Shown one piece after another: positions 10,930-21,242 of a stretch of DNA of 64,000 nt. The DNA is from Prorocentrum cordatum. Lineage: Eukaryota > Sar > Dinophyceae > Prorocentrales > Prorocentraceae. The stretch covers positions 273,065 through 337,064 of the forward strand of contig CAUYUJ010003869.1 in assembly GCA_963575745.1 (NCBI GenBank), given 5' to 3'. The notes under the pieces were generated by a model. That model worked only from the letters and a program-made list of their open reading frames with translations. It searched no databases and had not been told where the DNA came from. How positions within the stretch are numbered: position 1 is the stretch's first letter; each line of letters begins with the position of its first letter. The translations under genes and the position numbers were made by a program.

Positions 10930-11190
10930 ACGTGTGACCGCCGACGTCAAGCAAGCGATTGATACAATTCTCACTTTTGCGGCGTTGGCGAAGGGTTCCG
11001 AGCTACCTGCGACTATGTTGCAGGAGCCCGGGGGGAAGAGGATACGGACTCCACGCTTCCATTGCGCCCGATTGTGGGTGTAGCCGCGGGCGTCAGGCAG
11101 CCGATTGATCCGACGTTCACTTCAACGGTTTTGGCGAAGAGTCCCGATCTCTCTGCGATTCTGTTGCAGAAGCCAGGGGTGGCGCAGGCA
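10930..11190 (+). repeat. 146-bp tandem duplication
   Basis: The segment CGTCAAGCAAGCGATTGAT at 10945 recurs as CGTCAGGCAGCCGATTGAT at 11091. The following TTGGCGAAG-TTCC/CC-GA and TTGCAGGAG/AAGCCNGGGG segments also match. The 146-bp step is not a multiple of three, so the two copies fall in different frames (IDTILTFAALAKGSEL and IDPTFTSTVLAKSPDL). The duplication is therefore likely at DNA level or frameshifted since. Confidence 0.65.
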
Positions 11191-11795
11191 GATAAAAGCC
11201 AAAAGATAATGGAGGGTCCGTCGACTATGGTGTCGGTTCTCCGAGGGACTACGCAACGTATCCGGGAACATCCGTTTTCGGTCCCCTGGAGTTTGGTCTT
11301 CCACATTACCCATGCACTCCTTGCTACCTGGCAGACCTGGATCCCTATGCAGGCTCCTTTTGATTATCGCGCAGTTGGTAATGCCCAGTACAGTGACAAC
11401 GTGACGCGCGACGAGTCCTCCCACAACTCTGTTGCGGGGTGCTCCGAGTGCGGTTCGCATGCCAACCATGCAACAGAAGAAAAGACTAATGCGCTGACGA
11501 GGAAGAGCACGCACGGGACCCCGATAATCTCTAGCTGAACACCTTCGTTGGCGGATGCCAGGACTCCAGGGACTCCGCCCCAGATAGAAGGACGCCCGAC
11601 TGGGCATGATCGCAGCCATCAACCGCGTCGCCTCCACGGGCGGCGGCAGCGGCAACCGTCGACGCCTCTGCGCCCGGGGGCCCGAGTAGCAAGTTCGCGT
11701 TCCCTTTCAGCGCCGGGCGCGGGGGGTTAAGAGCTGATCAGCGGCGAACTCGGACCTCGGCGAGTTTCGCCAGGCGGCCCTCGCCCCTCGCCGGC

Positions 11796-13600
11796 ATGGC
11801 TCGCAAGCGCGCGGACGAGTGGCCGCCCATGACCTTCCTCGCGCGCAGCCCAACCGAACGGCGGGGCCAGCTTGGAGAGGAGGGGCGCGCGCAAGCGGCA
11901 TCGGTTCGGATGAATTTCAACCGATTGTCGCAAGAGCTTATCGACAACCTCCTCACCAGGTTCGACATCTTCCACAGCAGGGCGCTGAAGGCCAGCCACT
12001 TCATGATCGGCTGGGGGGGCTTCAGCCACCCCCTGCTGCGCGCGGCGGGAGCGGATAACATCCGACGCGCCATTATCTTGCCGCGCTATAACATGGCCTG
12101 CCCCACGGGCGCGCAGCAGCTGGCACGCGCGACGGGCCCGCCGCGTAGGTTTGGGCATATGATCGAGGGATCGCCCGGCAATCTCGCCTCGGCCGCGCGC
12201 CCCTCCAACGCCAGACGTTCCTTGCGGGCGCGCCCGCGCGAGATCGGGCTCGCGCGGCGCTGCGGCAGGATTGAGCCGGGATGGCATGGGCTCCGCTGCC
12301 CCGGGAGCGCCCGCCTGCAGCTACTGCCGTGGCCGACCCGGGCGCGTCGACGCCAGCGCAGGTGGCGCGCCCAGCAGCAGGCGTCGACTCAGGCATCGGA
12401 CCCGACGCCATCCGCCCGTTCGGCGAAGAGATTGCCGCCGACGACCCCGAGCTGCGCGACGTTCCAGCGGGGACACGGCGCGCGCCCGCTTGCGAGTGCG
12501 CCATGTCCCGTTGGCGCCGCATCAACAATCATCAGCCCGCGCGCCGCGCCCGGAGGGTTATCGCGCGCGAGGGCGCGGGCCTGGGCGCGGGCTGCCGCGC
12601 CTTGCTGGCCGATGCGTCCGAGAACGGCCTCGGGGGGCCCGTCGCGGGATTCGGGGAAGGCAGGGGCAAGGGAAGGCGGGCGCGGGGCCGGCGGGGTCGG
12701 GCTTGGCCCGGGCGAGGCGCGTCTCAAGCGCCGCGAGTGCGACTCTGAGGAGCACCTCGCGCGAGGCTGCCCCTGGCGCCGACAGTAATGGCGCGCCCTC
12801 TTCCTTGGCGCCCCAGCCTCAGCAGCGCCGCCGCCGACGCCAGCGCCCCTGGCACTTGCACGCCTGGGGCGCCAAGGAGCGCCTGGGCCAGCTGCTCGGA
12901 TGCCCGCGACAGGCGCGCGCGCGCGGTCAGGATGACCAGGGGCGCCTCGGGGATTCCCAACTCTTGGTTCGGGGGCCCGACGGCGGCGATTCCAGGCAGA
13001 ACGCCGATCCCCGGGGCCGCGGACGACCGACTCCAGCATCGGCATCTACGCGGCCAGCGCCAGGTTCCGCATCCGACGGCTCGCGGCGGGCGGTGGGCCG
13101 CAGCCATTGGTCGATCGAGCTGGGCGGGGACCTCGTCGTCATCGTCCTCCCCCAGTCTCCATGAGGCAGAGGTGCGATGACAACGTCGAGAGATGGGCGT
13201 TCTCGTCGGCCGCGCGCGGCAGGGCCCTGCTCAACCCGCGGCCCCGGCAACTGCGCCGCCTGCCCGCGCGGCAGGAGCTCGGCACGCAGCACCCGCAGCG
13301 CCAGCGGCGTCAGCAGCAGCACCACCGCCACATGCGCCGCCACGCTGGACCGGAGTGGCCGGCGCCTTCCCGCCGTCGCAACAGCAAGAGCGCGATTGGG
13401 AGAGCGACGTCAACGCAGGCGTCGTTGTGCTTGCGACCCCACTTTCCGACGTGCAGTTGCCGAGCTGGGCTCGCGCGCCCCCAGTCTCAGCCTTCGGCAT
13501 CAGCGCGCCGCGCGGATCGAGCTCCACGCGGCTGCCGCAGTCTGCGCCGGTTGCGGCATCGCCGCGGGCGCCGGAGCCCCAGCGGTCTGGCTCTAGTCAG
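11796..13600 (+). pseudogene. gag: Ty1/copia-like gag relic with zinc knuckle
   Basis: The frame from 11796 reads RLSQELIDNLLTRFDIFHSR, then a GWGGFSHPLLRAAG segment, then RRFGHMIEGSPGNLAS. This order (RFD...RA..., G-S-LLRA-GV, RRMGHI-E-SPGNIA) is the recurring gag-like signature of dinoflagellate copia elements as I recall it. After a frame change near 12250-12370 an acidic GEE block and a WRR-RRARR basic block with Gly/Lys/Arg repeats follow. A return to the first frame gives a zinc knuckle, C-DSEE-H-LARG-C, around 12738-12770. The first Cys of the CX2CX4HX4C motif is replaced by Arg. Beyond 12790 a protease-like region may survive to about 13600 (QLPSWARAP segment), but this is weak. Integrase and RT are not seen. 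The element is dead. Confidence 0.6.
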
Positions 13601-15000
13601 CCAGCGCGGCCTCGTCGACGCGGGCCGGCCACCGGGGAGAGTAGCCGCGTGGTTCGCCGGCCGCCGCGCCTGGATTTCAAGCGGCGGCCGATCGGCGCGC
13701 AGAGCGGGCACCGTTCTCGGCCGCGCGCGACGACGGCGCCTCGACGAGCTCCACGGCACCCAGCTTGCACTCGAGCTCTTGCGAGGCTTACGACGGCAGG
13801 ACGAGCAGCGACGACGAGCGGCGCATTGCTGGACTGAAACCTCCACCGATCCACCTCCTGCGCTGGCTGCCGCGCCCGCTGCGCCCCGCGTCGCGGCATG
13901 TAGCGGCGACGCCCAAGAATGTCATAATTGCATAGAGGCCTTCGCGCGTGGCGATCGAGTGGTTCGCCTACAACGCCGAGACATCTTGCGCCGGGCATGC
14001 CACCTAGCTCCCGCAGAACACCGACACCCACATGGTGCATTGCCCGGCGCGCCGGAGACCAGCGGACGTCATTGCCGACTTCCGCTTCATCGGTGTAAAT
14101 CGTGCCACGGTGGGTCCGACGAGTAATTATGTCGGTGGCCCGCGCGGCCGAGCCTGAGCCGACGGGTCCGGCACCTGCGGCGCCGGCACGCCTGGCACCG
14201 AGCAGCGACGTGCCCCTAGAAATCCCACCGCGGCAGGGCCGCATTCAGTCTCCAGGGCACGCAACATCACCATGGACACCACGGCAAGACCTCATGCGGT
14301 CACCAGGCAGCGCGTCTAGCTTTATGTACGCGGCTGGCGTAGCGGTACCTTGCGACGCGCACCTAGACCTGCATGCGCTTCCTGACCTTTCTACGCTCCC
14401 GTGATGGCCTGCATCGTCAGGTGCAGGTGTGGATTCCTCGTCCGACTCTCCGTGCTACCTGGCGAGCCTCGACCTCCTCTGGTGAGCGCTCATGTGCTTC
14501 CTGGGCACCATCACTGGTTGACGCATCCCTCAGGGGCAACGATAGCGTGGGTACATGCTCGGGGGGGGGGGGCGTTTCGGGTTCAAAATTTGAAGCTTTC
14601 GGACGCGTCGGTTCTCGGTGTCTTCCCGAAAGCGGCTTTCCGGCCTCGCGATGGCTTCCAGCCGCTGCGCCTCGCCGAGAGCATTCAGGGGGCGCCCCCA
14701 TCTTCCCGAGCGGCTGGCAGAGGCTTGCGTGATGGCCCAGAATACATTCGGATGATGGGCGCCGGCAGCGGGGGATGGGCTCACGGGGGGGAAGCTTCGA
14801 CACCCAATCCTTAATTTATCGCCGGCACGGTCCTGATAGCCCACCCCTCCCAGGGCCGTGCGGTTTCGCTGTTGGGGGCCCGTCGCCGACTTATCGGGGA
14901 ACATATCGCCGATTTCAGGACGATGCCCTCTTTCTTCTGCTCGTTTCCGGGCCCTTCGGGCCGAAGGCCATTGGCGACCTCGAGAGTCGAGGAAGACAAA
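13601..15000. other. GC-rich stretch, no supported gene
   Basis: Very GC-rich to about 14300 with many overlapping Arg/Ala/Pro-rich frames; probably continues the decayed retroelement. A G run of about 11 lies at 14561-14571. Nothing else recognised. Confidence 0.4.
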
Positions 15001-15002
15001 AC

Positions 15003-15168
15003 GGCATACACATGAATTGTTGGAGCTCCGCGCGGGCTTCCTGGATCGGCGCTGGGCCTCCCTGGCGGTGCACCTGGCGCCGCCCCTGGCGCGCTCCGCG
15101 CGCCAGGGAACGGGGTTCAGTGCTGATCTAAGAAATCCGCGCGGTGTTCCTAAAGTTAATGTTTATCC
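15003..15168. mobile_element. MITE-like inverted-repeat element, copy B
   Basis: The left arm GAGCTCCGCGCGGGCTTCCT then GGATCGGCGCTG is complementary, with drift, to the right arm CAGTGCTGATCTAAGAAATC then CGCGCGGTGTTCC. The core is GGCGGTGCACCTGGCGCC. It contains no open frame of note. Confidence 0.6.
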
Positions 15169-15237
15169 ATTGTTTTTTTTTCTCGCTACTACTCTTCTAT
15201 AGGCGGCGATCGAAAGGGGCGGAAGTGAGAAGGAGCA

Positions 15238-15440
15238 CGCCTTCTCAGAAGGCGGCGGGGTTTCTCAGAAGTCCCCCGGCCGTATGAGCAGTTATTTATA
15301 GTTATTTGTATCCTCGGGGGAGGCTTAGAACATTTTCTCTGAAGGCCAGGGTGTTTGCGAGTCTTCTGAGGAGACCCGCCCCCTCTCGCTTCCCCCCTGG
15401 GCTCGCCGCCGATACCCGAACCTCCGTCCATCGGGATCTT
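15238..15440 (+). repeat. Dispersed repeat with CTTCTCAGAAGGCGGCGGGG, copy 2
   Basis: Same order of motifs as the copy at 7320-7500: CTTCTCAGAAGGCGGCGGGG, TTTCTCAGAAG, GAGCAGTTATTTA, CTCTGAAGGCC, then CCCCTGGGCTCGCCGCCGA. Confidence 0.65.
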
Positions 15441-16239
15441 CAAGCTGACCCTGCCCTATTCTCCGTGAGTGCCGAGGGGCATGTCGGCGACTTTACTTAC
15501 GCACGGCTTCGCCCACGCTGGGTGTCGGGGAGGAGCTTTTTGCTTGAACTAACGCAGGGAAGCGAATTACAGCCGAGACGCCGGAATAAGGGCCACTTTG
15601 GGCTCAGGAGTGGCTGTGGTTTACGGGCCGTTGCTTAGATCCAGGTCCGGGAACCTACTCGTGGTCGAGGCTATCCATGGCCTGGAAAGCCTCATCGTTC
15701 ATTGTTCAGCGTTCCTTATGGCAGCGTGGTGACTATAGTGTGGCCGCAACCAGAAGCCCTTTTCGTCGCCGTCCTGGTCCTCCTACCCCTCCTCGTCCTC
15801 TTCCTCCTTGTCCTCCTCACGCTCCCCCCGTGCCACCCTCTGCGGCCGCCAGGACGACGGTTGGCAGCGCTGCAACTGCAGCACGCGTCAGGAACCCCGT
15901 GGGGGAGGAGCGGGATCAGCAGCAGCACGAGGAGGAGCAGGGGGAGTAGATTGCATTCTGCAGGCGAGACCTCGAAGCTCGAAGAACGGCGGCGGAAGCT
16001 TCCCCTACCCAGGCCGTCCCTTGGCGAGAAAGTTCGGCCTTGCTCAAAACGGCCTTCCTGTGGTGGGATGCCTGCCTTGCAACACACGGCCCAAATGCCC
16101 AAACAGCACCCGAGGGTTTCCCAGGGCAGCTGGTCAGCAGACCGACCTACCTGTCGTGAGCGTACCTGGCACGTCGACGGCAGAATACTGTCCTGGGGAG
16201 GCATACACGCCGGTCGTTGAAAGTAGGTATTTTTGGATT

Positions 16240-16375
16240 CCAAGATCCCAATCTACTTCAAGCGCCTTCCTACTTCAAGAATCGACATGCTTTTGCCGTG
16301 ATATGTTGTTCTCTGGGGGGGCCTGGACCCAATCCACTTGGTCCGCCTTCCTACTTCATGTTTTTACCTACTTTT
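16240..16375 (+). repeat. Two copies of an ~81-bp unit
   Basis: CCCAATCTACTTCAAGCGCC then TTCCTACTTCA (from about 16247) recurs as CCCAATCCACTTGGTCCGCC then TTCCTACTTCA (from about 16328). Confidence 0.65.
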
Positions 16376-16584
16376 TCCGACCGACGTGTACCGGTTCGTG
16401 CCCCCAGGCGCGGGCTGGTTCGATCCCACCCCCGTCCCACACCAACGCCAACCCTCGGGCGCGGGGTGCCAGGAGACGGAGAGGGGGGGGATCCGCGGCC
16501 CCCTCGTCACCCCCACCGGGCAGGAGTTGAGGGGCGTTGGGTGGGCTCGAGCCCCGCTCGTGTGGCCTCGATCCCTCGGAGGTG

Positions 16585-17210
16585 TCAGCGAGCCCTCTGC
16601 CGGACACTCCGTCGTTGGCAGCGAACTCTTGCACATCCGAGACGAGGTTGAGACCATGTATTTAGGCTATTCGGTGCCACATGGTGCCACTCAGGATGCT
16701 GATGCTTCCTCGCTCCTCGCTTCGCATACCAGTCGGCTAATTGATTACCCTCCCATCGTTCGAGGCCCATGTCATTCCGCTGGGCCCTCGTCGTGTAGGC
16801 TTTCGTTTTCTCGAGGTCGATCCCGCGCGGCCCCGGACCACCATTTTCGGCGATCAAGGCCCAGCAGCGCGCCCACAGGTCTCTGTGCTGTGTGGCTGGG
16901 CGCGCCTCCCACGAGGGCCCTCTCAGGAACCCGTCGATGACCGACTGGCAGTCCGAGAAGATGACGGCCGGCGGGCAGGTGACGACGGGCGGAGCACAGT
17001 CATCCGCCACTGCGGCCCACGGAGCGGCCCGTAGCAGGCGACCTGCAGGGCCACGTCGGCGGCGAACTGCATGGACGCCCATCCTCCACGTCGAAGGGCG
17101 TACACGTCGCCCGTGGGGAACCCCGCAAAGTCCCCCTCGACCCCGTGAACGAGCACGGTGGGGTCCCCTCGTGATCGGCTGCGAAGGCGGCAATTTTCAT
17201 CATCGCGCGC
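16585..17210 (-). pseudogene. LINE RNase H domain, frameshifted
   Basis: The minus-strand frame from 17193 contains FSDCQSVIDGFLRG (second catalytic Asp, residue 81 of the frame), then DLWARCWALI, LEKTKAYTTRAQ and GNQLADWYAK (final Asp, residue 154), ending near 16585. This is the RNase H order of dinoflagellate LINEs. The usual KAHT histidine is replaced by Tyr. The N-terminal part of the fold (HGVEGDFAGFPTGDVYALRR) lies in another frame at about 17150-17060, so a frameshift separates the two. The domain would degrade the RNA strand of the RNA-DNA hybrid. It continues, across repeats, the RT relic at 17930-18881. Confidence 0.7.
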
Positions 17211-17218
17211 TTGCCCCT

Positions 17219-17438
17219 AGGAAAAGACAGTCCCCATCGACGCTGATGAATCAGGAGGGAAAGAAACACAAAGACACAATGAATCGTCGATTCCCCCGAA
17301 AATTTGGGAAAATATGGGCAGTGGGGGGGAAGACGAAAACCCAGAAAATATGAGAAAATATGTGGTGATTCGTGTGCATTTATTTGTGTGTCCCAGGGCC
17401 TCTTCAGGAAAGACAGTCCCCCTCGACGCTGATGAAAT
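17219..17438. repeat. 33-bp direct repeats flanking an AT-rich 154-bp segment
   Basis: 17219-17251 and 17406-17438 are near-identical (GACAGTCCCC-TCGACGCTGA core, about two differences). Between them is AT-rich DNA (17252-17405) unlike the GC-rich surroundings. This looks like an insertion with a long target duplication or a local duplication. Confidence 0.65.
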
Positions 17439-17629
17439 GAAGTCGGCGGACGGGAGGGCCCACAGGCCCACCTCCACAGGCCGCATCGTCTGCCGAGCCT
17501 CGGCCCCGGAGCTGCTCCGCTCCTGGCCGCAGGCGGGCCCCCCCTCGGCACAGAGCGGGCCCCGCCCACGCGGCGTCGGTGCTCCCGACGCGCTGGGCGC
17601 GCGCAGGCGCGGTGCCTGCCCGTCCAGGG

Positions 17630-17870
17630 AGGAGGAGGAGGAGGAGGAGGAGGAGGAGGAGGAGGAGGAAGGAGGAGGAGGAAGAGGAGGAGGATGCGGA
17701 GGAGGGAGGAGGAGGAGGAAGGAGGAAGGAGGAAGGAAGGAGGGAGGAGGAGGAGGAGGAGGAGAGGAGGAGGAGGAGGGGAGGAGCAAAAGGAGGGCGT
17801 AGGGCGGAGGGAGGAGGGAGGAGGGAGGAGGGAAGAGGGAGGATGGAGGTGGGAGGAGGAGGAAGGAGGA
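17630..17870. repeat. (GGA)n purine tract
   Basis: Imperfect GGA/GAA triplets splitting the minus-strand LINE relic between its zinc-finger and RNase H parts. Confidence 0.95.
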
Positions 17871-17977
17871 GGGTGCGAAACGGGTCGCGCTTCGCGATCT
17901 GGGCGGTTTCCGAGCGATGCGCGAGTCCCTCATCCTGTTCCGGGGGGGAGGGCGCCCAGCGAAAGCGCGAAGATAAT

Positions 17978-18002
17978 CGCGCTTCGCGCAGCGCGAAGCG
18001 CG
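17978..18002. repeat. 12-bp perfect palindrome (1-nt loop)
   Basis: CGCGCTTCGCGC, A, then GCGCGAAGCGCG. The related motif TCGCGCTTCGCG also occurs at about 17884 and at 20028. Confidence 0.85.
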
Positions 18003-18811
18003 AAGATGGTTGTCCTAGGTCCGTGCTCTCGCCCGCGTTGCACGCCTTGCAGGTGGCATCTTGCTAGAGGCCACGTGCCGCTACACCAGAGGGTTCTCAG
18101 TCGCGTCTGGTGCGCCTGCGTCCAGCGCCCACGGCACGGCCGCCGCAGGAGCGCTCGCACATGCTCCACGCAGATCAACCGCATATTTAGCTCCTGCCCC
18201 CACTTGTCCAGCCACGAGTCCATGATGCCCTGCTCGGTGGTAGTGTGGATGCGGTGGTGGAGCTCGTGGGGAGAGATGGCCCTCAGGTCGATGATGTTGA
18301 TGCCGATGGTGATCGAGTGCGCGGCCTGCGTCATCCAGCCAAGCCTTCCTCACCGTCGCCACGAAGGCCCCTGTTGGGCCCCTTACTTGCTGCCACGGGC
18401 CCTTCGCTCAGCGCACCTGAAGGACCCACCGCTGCCACGCGGTCTGGAGCCTTGGCACTAGGCTCGGATCCTCCTCTGCCCCTGCCAGAATTGCGCCCAC
18501 GCCAAGATCAGGGACGCATTCGTCAGGGTGCATGGGTCCACGTTGTACGCTGGCAGCGTCAGTCGCGTGAACCTCCTCTTCATGTTGCTTGGCATGGCCG
18601 TGGCCACGCTCTGTCGCAGCTCGCCCAGCCAGGTGTCCGCTATGCCCATAACATTGACGCCGTGCAACAGCGACGGCGCCTTGGCATGTCTGATAACCCT
18701 TTGCGCCGGCCCACCAGCGCGTGTGACCCGCGCGACACTGTCGTTCCTGGCGGCAAACTTGGCGGCCCTCTTGCTGAACGCTCCCGCTCGTCGATATCTG
18801 CCCGCGGCCAT

Positions 18812-18873
18812 AGGAGGAGGAGGAGGAGGAGGAGGAGGAGGAGGAGGAGGAGGAGGAGGAGGAGGAGGAGGAG
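18812..18873. repeat. (GGA)n microsatellite
   Basis: About 20 perfect GGA triplets at the truncated 5' edge of the minus-strand LINE relic. Confidence 0.95.
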
Positions 18874-19029
18874 GCACTCACGACTCCACGGTGAGGAAGG
18901 GGCGAGCCAGCCCCGGTCCACTCGCTGCTCAGCTCTAGCTCTGGCCGTGGCCTCTGGGAGGGGGGGCCGAGCCCACCTGCCTCTTCGCCGCGGCGGGCAT
19001 TGGCACGGCGCGCGCCGACTGGGTTGCGG

Positions 19030-19990
19030 CGTTGGGAGCGCGGATCTAAAAGTATTTGCGAGGGATCGCGGCCCTGAGAGCGCGGACGCGGTGTGGTTTA
19101 ATTGAAGTACGCGGGGTCGTAGCTCTAGGAGCACGGATCCAGTGGGATTTAACAGGGATCGCGGCTCTGATAGCGCGGACCCAACATCATTTGCTATGAA
19201 CCGTGGTACTGGGAGCGCACGTGATCTAAAAGGAATCGTGGTCCAGGGAGTGTCCATCCAGAATCATTTATTGCGGATCCTAGCCTTGGAGGCGGAAGCC
19301 CAGTGAACCTTACAAAGGATCGTGGCCTTGGGAGCTCGGAGCCTGCCTTACCCTGGATCGTGGCTCTGGGAGCCCGGAGCCTGCATCATTTGCCTGTGAT
19401 CGTGGCCTCGAGAGCGTGGACCCCGTTCAATCTAAAAGGGATAGTGGTTCTGGCAGTCCGGAACCAGCGTGATTTACCAGTGGTCGTGGCTCCGAGAGCG
19501 CGGCTCCAGTGTAGTTTACAAGAGATGTTCCGGGAGTGTTGGTCCAGTGTAATGCTCGAGGGATCGTGACCTTGGGAGCGCGGAGCCAGTGTAATTGATT
19601 ATGGATCGTGGCCCTTGGATCGCGGAGCCTGCGTGATTGACAGGGGATCGTAGCCCTTGGACGCGGCGTCAGCGTGATCTGAAAGGGGTCGTGGCCTTTG
19701 TGAGCGCATGTGAGCTCGGGCCCAGTGCGATGCAAAATGGGTCGTGGCTCTGGGAGCGCGGACCCAGAATCATTTATTCTCGTGCACGGCTGTGTTCTAG
19801 AGCTCGGACATCTTTATTATCTTCGTCGCTCGTTCGTTCGTGTCTTGCCCTCCCACCCCCTCCCCTGGCCCACCCCTGGCCTGTGCCTCAGCCCACTCGC
19901 TTCCCCCTGACACCTTCGCTATCTGATCGTGGAAGGGCCAGGGCACGCATGCCACCCATCTGGGATCGTGGCTCCGAGAGCGCGGATCAA
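19030..19990 (+). repeat. Degenerate ~43-50 bp satellite, about 16 copies
   Basis: The unit reads GGATCGTGGCTCTGGGAGCG then CGGACCCAGTGTGATTTACA. Starts are recognisable near 19062, 19112, 19155, 19198, 19231 and 19276, and onward to about 19740, with two more at about 19965. Copies differ by substitutions and small indels. The reverse complement of the same unit recurs at 61480-61790. Confidence 0.8.
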
Positions 19991-20164
19991 GCGTACTTTG
20001 TGGGCCACCCAGGGGGTCGAAGATAGTCGCGCTTCGCGCGTCGCGTTCCTGGGCTCGGAGCGGTATCGCAGGGCGCGATGCGTGAAGCCAAGTCTAAGTT
20101 TCTTGGCGTATCTTTGAGTGTTTCGGGAGCGAATCGGGGCCCTCTGGATGTATTCAGTATTTCA

Positions 20165-20250
20165 CCTCCTCCCTCTCCTCCTCCTCCTCCTCCTCCTCCT
20201 CCTCCTCCTCCTCCTCCTCCTCCTCCTCCTCCTCCTCCTCCTCCTCCTCA
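20165..20250. repeat. (TCC)n microsatellite
   Basis: About 25 CTC triplets. Confidence 0.95.
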
Positions 20251-20352
20251 GCAGGCTGGGCGGCGCCTTTTTTCGAGTTCGGCGGCGGGAGCGTTTCCGC
20301 CGTCCGCCAGGGCGCCTGGATCAGGACCAAACGCCCGCAGGCGGGCCTGGGC

Positions 20353-21192
20353 TCAAGCTTTCAAAGTGTCCGTTAACGCGCGTGGCCCACTCGACTGTCC
20401 ATACCTTGGGGCGACTCCGTCCTCCACGGACGGGGGCGGATCGACAGGTTCGATCAAACTTCTCTGATGCTGGTACGGTGAGGGGTTTGATGGTCTCGGC
20501 TTCCCCCCCGAAAAACATCTTCCAGCACGAGGGGGACGGGCATATAATGAGACTGGTGCGGTGGAGGAAGGGCTTGCTACTCGGGAATTGCTGAGAGGAG
20601 GAGCGGGCGTGATGGTTTGGGAGGTGATGGAGTTCGGGGTGGTATTTCTGTGCCTTCGTGATGTAGTCGAGCCCACTTGGTTCGGAAACGACAGCTGTTC
20701 GAGCAGCGTTCTTGTCTGTTTTGGCCCAGCTGCTGCGGCAGATCTTGTGCTGCCTGGAAGTCCGCTTTGAATTGTCATGTGAGGACTCAGTTTCCGCGGG
20801 ATCACGTCCCTCTTGATTTCAAACTCCGCGGGGAACGTGTTCCTGCTGACTTCTCTCCTCGCAGAAGAGCATGTTGGAATTTCGGCGCGATGACGGTATC
20901 GGAGGCTCGGGATACGCTTCTGAGCATAACGGTGTAGGAGGTGGAGCAGGAGTCTGAGGAGTTCTTGAATTCCCGGAAGGCAGGGCAACCAACATTTTTG
21001 GTATTCGGTGAGACGGCGCAGAAGTGCGCAAGTAATTTTATTGCTGGGTCTATTGCTAGCTTCTCGGAGTCCTACAGCGAACAGGCCGCTGAGCGCAAGC
21101 TGCTTCTCATTCAGCGCACGGCCCTGAGGGCCAGGCTCGGCCGCGTCGCGTCGGGACCCGAAGTTTGGTTTAAGAGAGGAGCGGCTAGACAT
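20353..21192 (-). CDS. Uncharacterised open frame, 279 codons
   Basis: This is an unusually long stop-free frame for DNA of moderate GC, and no repeat explains it. It has a Leu-rich stretch (IQELLRLLLHLLHRYAQKR, about residues 75-93) and a Ser/Thr/Pro-rich C-terminal half. No known domain is recognised and composition is not strongly protein-like. It may be chance; plus-strand frames overlap it. Confidence 0.2.
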   Translation of the reverse strand: MSSRSSLKPNFGSRRDAAEPGPQGRALNEKQLALSGLFAVGLREASNRPSNKITCALLRRLTEYQKCWLPCLPGIQELLRLLLHLLHRYAQKRIPSLRYRHRAEIPTCSSARREVSRNTFPAEFEIKRDVIPRKLSPHMTIQSGLPGSTRSAAAAGPKQTRTLLEQLSFPNQVGSTTSRRHRNTTPNSITSQTITPAPPLSNSRVASPSSTAPVSLYARPPRAGRCFSGGKPRPSNPSPYQHQRSLIEPVDPPPSVEDGVAPRYGQSSGPRALTDTLKA

Positions 21193-21242
21193 CGGCGCAG
21201 AGGTTCGTCGAGTTGGACTCCTCGCCTGTTCGGGAAGTTCTG

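Larger units (their letters stand above)
17930..18881 (-). pseudogene. LINE reverse transcriptase C-terminal region, frameshifted
   Basis: Reading from 18800 downward, one frame gives VIRHAKAPSLLHGVNVMGIA then DTWLGELRQSVATAMPSNMK and NVDPCTLTNASLILAWAQFW, which resembles the post-RT (thumb/connection) part of dinoflagellate LINE ORF2. Another frame gives IDLRAISPHELHHRIHTTTE and RGRWTQAHQTRLRTLW, and a third gives CKACNAGEST near 18050-18020, a zinc-finger-like CxxC. This is the usual order before RNase H. At least two frameshifts and a stop break it. The RT palm is absent: the relic stops at the GGA microsatellite at 18812. Family assignment is by recalled pattern. Confidence 0.6.

Noticed and set aside
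16415-16435. tRNA-like B-box GGTTCGATCCC
   Set aside because: No acceptor, D or anticodon arms could be paired around it.
20351-20364. TGGGCTCAAG as another spliced-leader relic
   Set aside because: Only the last ten bases match, there is no tandem copy, and no gene follows on that strand.
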